Origin: Pontederia crassipes
Lineage: Eukaryota; Streptophyta; Magnoliopsida; Commelinales; Pontederiaceae
Assembly: GCA_030549335.1 (NCBI GenBank)
Contig: CM060188.1
Span: forward strand, 6,882,001 to 6,946,000
Length of the DNA stretch: 64,000 nt
Direction of reading: 5' to 3'
Shown here: positions 60,768 through 64,000 of the stretch, piece after piece
Layout of the letters: each line of letters starts with the position of its first letter
How positions within the stretch are numbered: the stretch's first letter is position 1
The notes under the pieces: generated by a model
The model's database searches: none
The model's input: only the letters and a program-made list of their open reading frames with translations
Told to the model about the DNA's origin: nothing
Made by a program: the position numbers and the translations under genes

Positions 60768-60775
60768 GAAAGGAC

Positions 60776-61313
60776 GTCAAGTATATTACTATTTTGGAAG
60801 CAACCTTTATTCATAGCCACAAATATATAATTTAAAAATGTGAATAAACAAATATATATGTTGAAATTTATAACATATATAAATTCTAGAGGTTGCGGAA
60901 TACTTTTTATAGCGAAAGATGGATCATCGGAGCTTTTCCACAAACTCTTGATGAACGCACTTACATCTCGAGATCGAAAATCGAACCTCGGGAGAACGAA
61001 ACTCTTGGCCACAGCATAAGTACCTTTGGAACAACCTCACGAAAGCATATTTGGGACATCTGGTATGGATCCTCTTTTAGAGTGTAGGGAAACTTGGGCA
61101 AGAAATTAGGCAGAACGCATCACGCGCAGACCACGGAACAACCTCTCGAGAACGCATCCATCGCGCGTGATGACGTGTCTGTGCAGACCACAATCCTCGC
61201 GGATCGTGGGATAAGCGCGCACGATCAAATCGCGCGTTTCTCACGCGAGAAGCGCGCGTGAATCGCGCGTTTACGCACGTGATGCCCAAAAGGGCACAAA
61301 AGCCAACAATATA
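60776..61313. other. Unassigned stretch with a CpG-rich patch
   Basis: No gene is recognised. 61095-61285 stands out for density of CGCGCG, GCGCGC and CACGCG motifs in otherwise AT-rich DNA. Confidence 0.6.
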
Positions 61314-64000
61314 TGTAATATCCCAAAACTAATCCCTATGATTTGATATTTGTTAATGTGGTTTTAAGTGATTGATATGCATTATGATATGAATGTCATG
61401 TTATAAGTTCCAACTATGATCGTCGGAACGTCTTAAGCGCTGAAAATTTCGCTTAAGGCATGAAAATGTGATATCGGAAAATAATAGAATTAAGAAAAAT
61501 AAAGTGCCGGTAATTGTTCCTATATATGAATGTATGCTAGATATGATTTTTAATAATTTTTAGAAGATGTTCTAGTTAGGTAAAAATGATGTGTAAAAAC
61601 GGAAAATCTGAAAAATCGTCGTTTTTGTTCTTCGGACCAAAATTTAGATTTTTATTCTCTTGAAATTTATGTTTGAAAATATTTTGTTTGAATCCAAATG
61701 GGGGGTACTTCCTTATTTACATGTAATGTCTTAAGTAAATGAAAAATAAAATAAATAAATAGAAAACCAAAGCCATTTACTTAAATGGCATGGAGTGTAA
61801 ATAAGTACCAAAATCCAAGGGCAATTTTGTACCTTAGTTTGACCACCCTGAAGTCGGTTATTACAAGATCTTATCCACCTATTGTCGGCCCTTAGTTCAT
61901 CCATCCGAAACTTGTAAAAGCAAAATTCAAGGAAGAAAGAAGAACTTGGAGAAGTAAACAAAAGTGGATTTTGGTCATTTTGTGGTAAGTATTACATAGA
62001 TCTTGTAATTATGGTCATACTCTGATTTCACATAGTTCCTCTGGCTTTTTCTTTTTTTTCCCATTCCAAAATCTCAGTGTAGTTAAGGGGTATACTTAGC
62101 TTGATCTCTTTTGATCAAGAACAAGCCCTAGCTACAAGCAATTCTATGCCCGAGATTTGCTAGGTCATCTGGATGCCCTAGTGACCTCCTAAAATTATGA
62201 AATTAATTCTGGAACATTCCTTACGAGCTAGATTTCGTGTGTCTTTGGAATTAGCTTAATTGGATTGGTGTACAAAAAGTTATGCCCTCATGTTTAAGGG
62301 TCTATCAGACTGTTTTGCAGAATTGCTCACCCGAATTGTAAATTATGTAGAAAATTCCATATTATATGATAATTCTTGATATTTAAGGTTCAGATATATG
62401 TTGAAGTTAGGATTCGTCTCCAATTCGAATCACCTTGAAATCAATTGCGTTCTGAGAGTTATGAATTTATTATTGCACCTTGCCCTGTCTGTCAGAACTA
62501 GGAACTATAATTGATATTATGCTAATTGTCGATTTTTCTGCGACCTAATTATGATGAAATAAAATCTGAAACTTTTATTAGTCATTCCTGAGGAACTCTA
62601 GGTTCATAACAAATTATAATATGAATTTTGGCCCTAAATATTCGGAGTTATGAATTTTCTTGCATTAGGTTGTTAATCTGCCATGTGCAACATGAACACT
62701 TCTAAGGATTCAAGTAGTTGAATTATTTGAGTGAAGGGGGTAAATGATATGTATAGTTTATCTGATATGTTTTTCATGTATATTATGTTAGTTCTCAGAT
62801 CATAGTATTTAAATGGACATATGTTATTATTTTAGGATTAAAGGAGTAAGTAAGGATAAGAGGAGGCGATTAAAATTTTCACATCACTTATATAAGGTAA
62901 GTTGGTTCCTCCTATTCTTTGTGATTTCTACATTGACATTTGGAGGGAAAGTATTTTGAACTATTCATTGATCTCTAAAGAGTATTATTGAGTGAGACAT
63001 TGATTTGTATGAATGTTGTATTTGTGTGAATGACTGATTCGAATGATTTGTCAGAATATCTGAATGTGCAATTTGTGTAAGGAATCATTCATTTGCATAT
63101 GTGTGTGTCATGCATTTGCATGAGTGATGATTGGAGCGAAGTGCTACATCGTTGATAGCGATGGGAGCCACCTCTCGAATCCAACCATCAATATATTCTG
63201 ATCCCAAAATGGGATGATGTAAGATGGAGCAAAGTGCTACATCGTGAGAAATCACGGTGGGAGCCACCTCTTGAATCCACTTACATTCTGATTCGTTCTG
63301 TTCCCCGGCAGGGATGAGGTAGAATGGAGCGAAGTGCTACATCGTGAGTAGTCACGGTGGGAGCCACCTCTCGAATCCATCTATCGACTATACAAACTGG
63401 CCAGTTGGTGATCTGTGCATTCATGTGTTTGCTGCATCATTGCATATGTTAAGTGATTTGTCTGATTGATCGGATTTGCAAATTGTATATGATTTTGCGC
63501 TTATGATACTAAAGGTAACTTATCATTTTGCTTCTTACTATTGTATGTATTTGATATCCTTCTGAATTGAAAGGTGGTTAACACATTGAGTATGAGTTAT
63601 CAACTTACTGAGCTGTTGGTTGCTCATTACGTTGTTTCAACATGTTTTAGATCATTAGAGCTTTTGAGATCGTGCACGTGGACTACCTTAGCAGAGTCGC
63701 AGACTCTTTCTGTTGCTAGGGTATTGGAGAGTTTTGGCATCTTCGTGGTGACATAGATAGAAGACTTGTACTTCTTGCATCCTTTGTTGGATGTCAAAGG
63801 AGTTGTGTTTGTAAAATACATAAACGAATATACTTTTGTATCCTAAAAGAATATGGTTTTGTGTGATGTAAACCTTAAGGTTTTCTGTTATGCTCTGATG
63901 ATCAAATATATGAATTGCGTGGATTGTTATGTGTGTTATCCTCTAATGTTTTCTAGGGGAACTATTGCACGTTTCCGCAAAATTTTATTTGATCGTCCGT
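61314..64000 (+). mobile_element. Large LTR, TGTAATATCCC-type, cut by window edge
   Basis: It begins TGTAATATCCC at 61314. It has the same subrepeat array (inverted) as 40519-44059 and, at the window's end, the same TTTTATTTGATCRTCCRT tract, so the family is the same Tekay/Del-like one. By comparison the LTR should end a few hundred bases beyond the window. No coding sequence is inside. Whether it is a solo LTR or part of an element cannot be seen. Confidence 0.65.
63120..63385. repeat. LTR subrepeat array
   Basis: Three units of about 90-100 bases share GGAGCGAAGTGCTACATCGT and GGTGGGAGCCACCTCTCGAATCCA-like phrases. It is an inverted relative of 41290-41600. Confidence 0.85.

Noticed and set aside
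61314-64000. Small plus-strand frames such as 63574-63756
   Set aside because: They fall within a large LTR defined by its TGTAATATCCC start and shared subrepeats.

Overview
The window is nuclear DNA of a flowering plant, most likely a eudicot. It is AT-rich and repeat-dense, with short introns, P450 genes of the CYP76 type, RTE and L1 LINEs, and hAT, CACTA and Tourist-like elements. I cannot name the species.

The backbone is a degenerate tandem array of CYP76-family cytochrome P450 genes, all on the minus strand. One copy is intact (3503-5109: two exons, 503 residues, all P450 signature motifs). Two are recognisable over their full length but damaged. The copy at 22754-27475 has two frameshifts, has lost the heme-binding loop, and carries a LINE in exon 2. 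The copy at 57002-58603 has one frameshift, a changed I-helix motif and no obvious TATA box. Two more are fragments: an exon-1 remnant at 13254-16487, split by a solo LTR, and an exon-2 remnant at 50309-50846. Spacers between copies share sequence (1182-3502, 16488-22753, 50860-51814 and 55751-57001), as do promoter-side flanks (5110-5564, 27476-27930, 47842-48381, 58604-59460). This shows growth by repeated segmental duplication.

Layout from left to right. An L1 reverse-transcriptase fragment and an LTR end (1-1181) lead into spacer and the intact P450. A block of LTR fossils with a nested solo LTR follows (5565-13251), then the split exon-1 remnant. The next spacer carries a hAT MITE and a GC-rich insert holding fragments of NPH3-like and GRF-zinc-finger genes. 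The second P450 follows, with a full-length 3.17-kb RTE LINE bounded by a perfect 17-bp target-site duplication. A block of about 20 kb of nested LTR elements (27931-47841) includes a nearly whole Copia element. Then come small DNA elements, the exon-2 remnant, a divergent LTR, a CACTA-like element, the third P450, two further MITEs, and a large LTR that runs off the right edge.

Only one gene looks able to make a working protein: the CYP76 at 3503-5109, an ER-anchored monooxygenase of the family that often acts on monoterpenes or diterpenes. Its substrate cannot be read from sequence. I found no tRNA, rRNA, CRISPR or operon-like system. The interest lies in the birth and death of a P450 array, and in transposon insertions that give the order of events.
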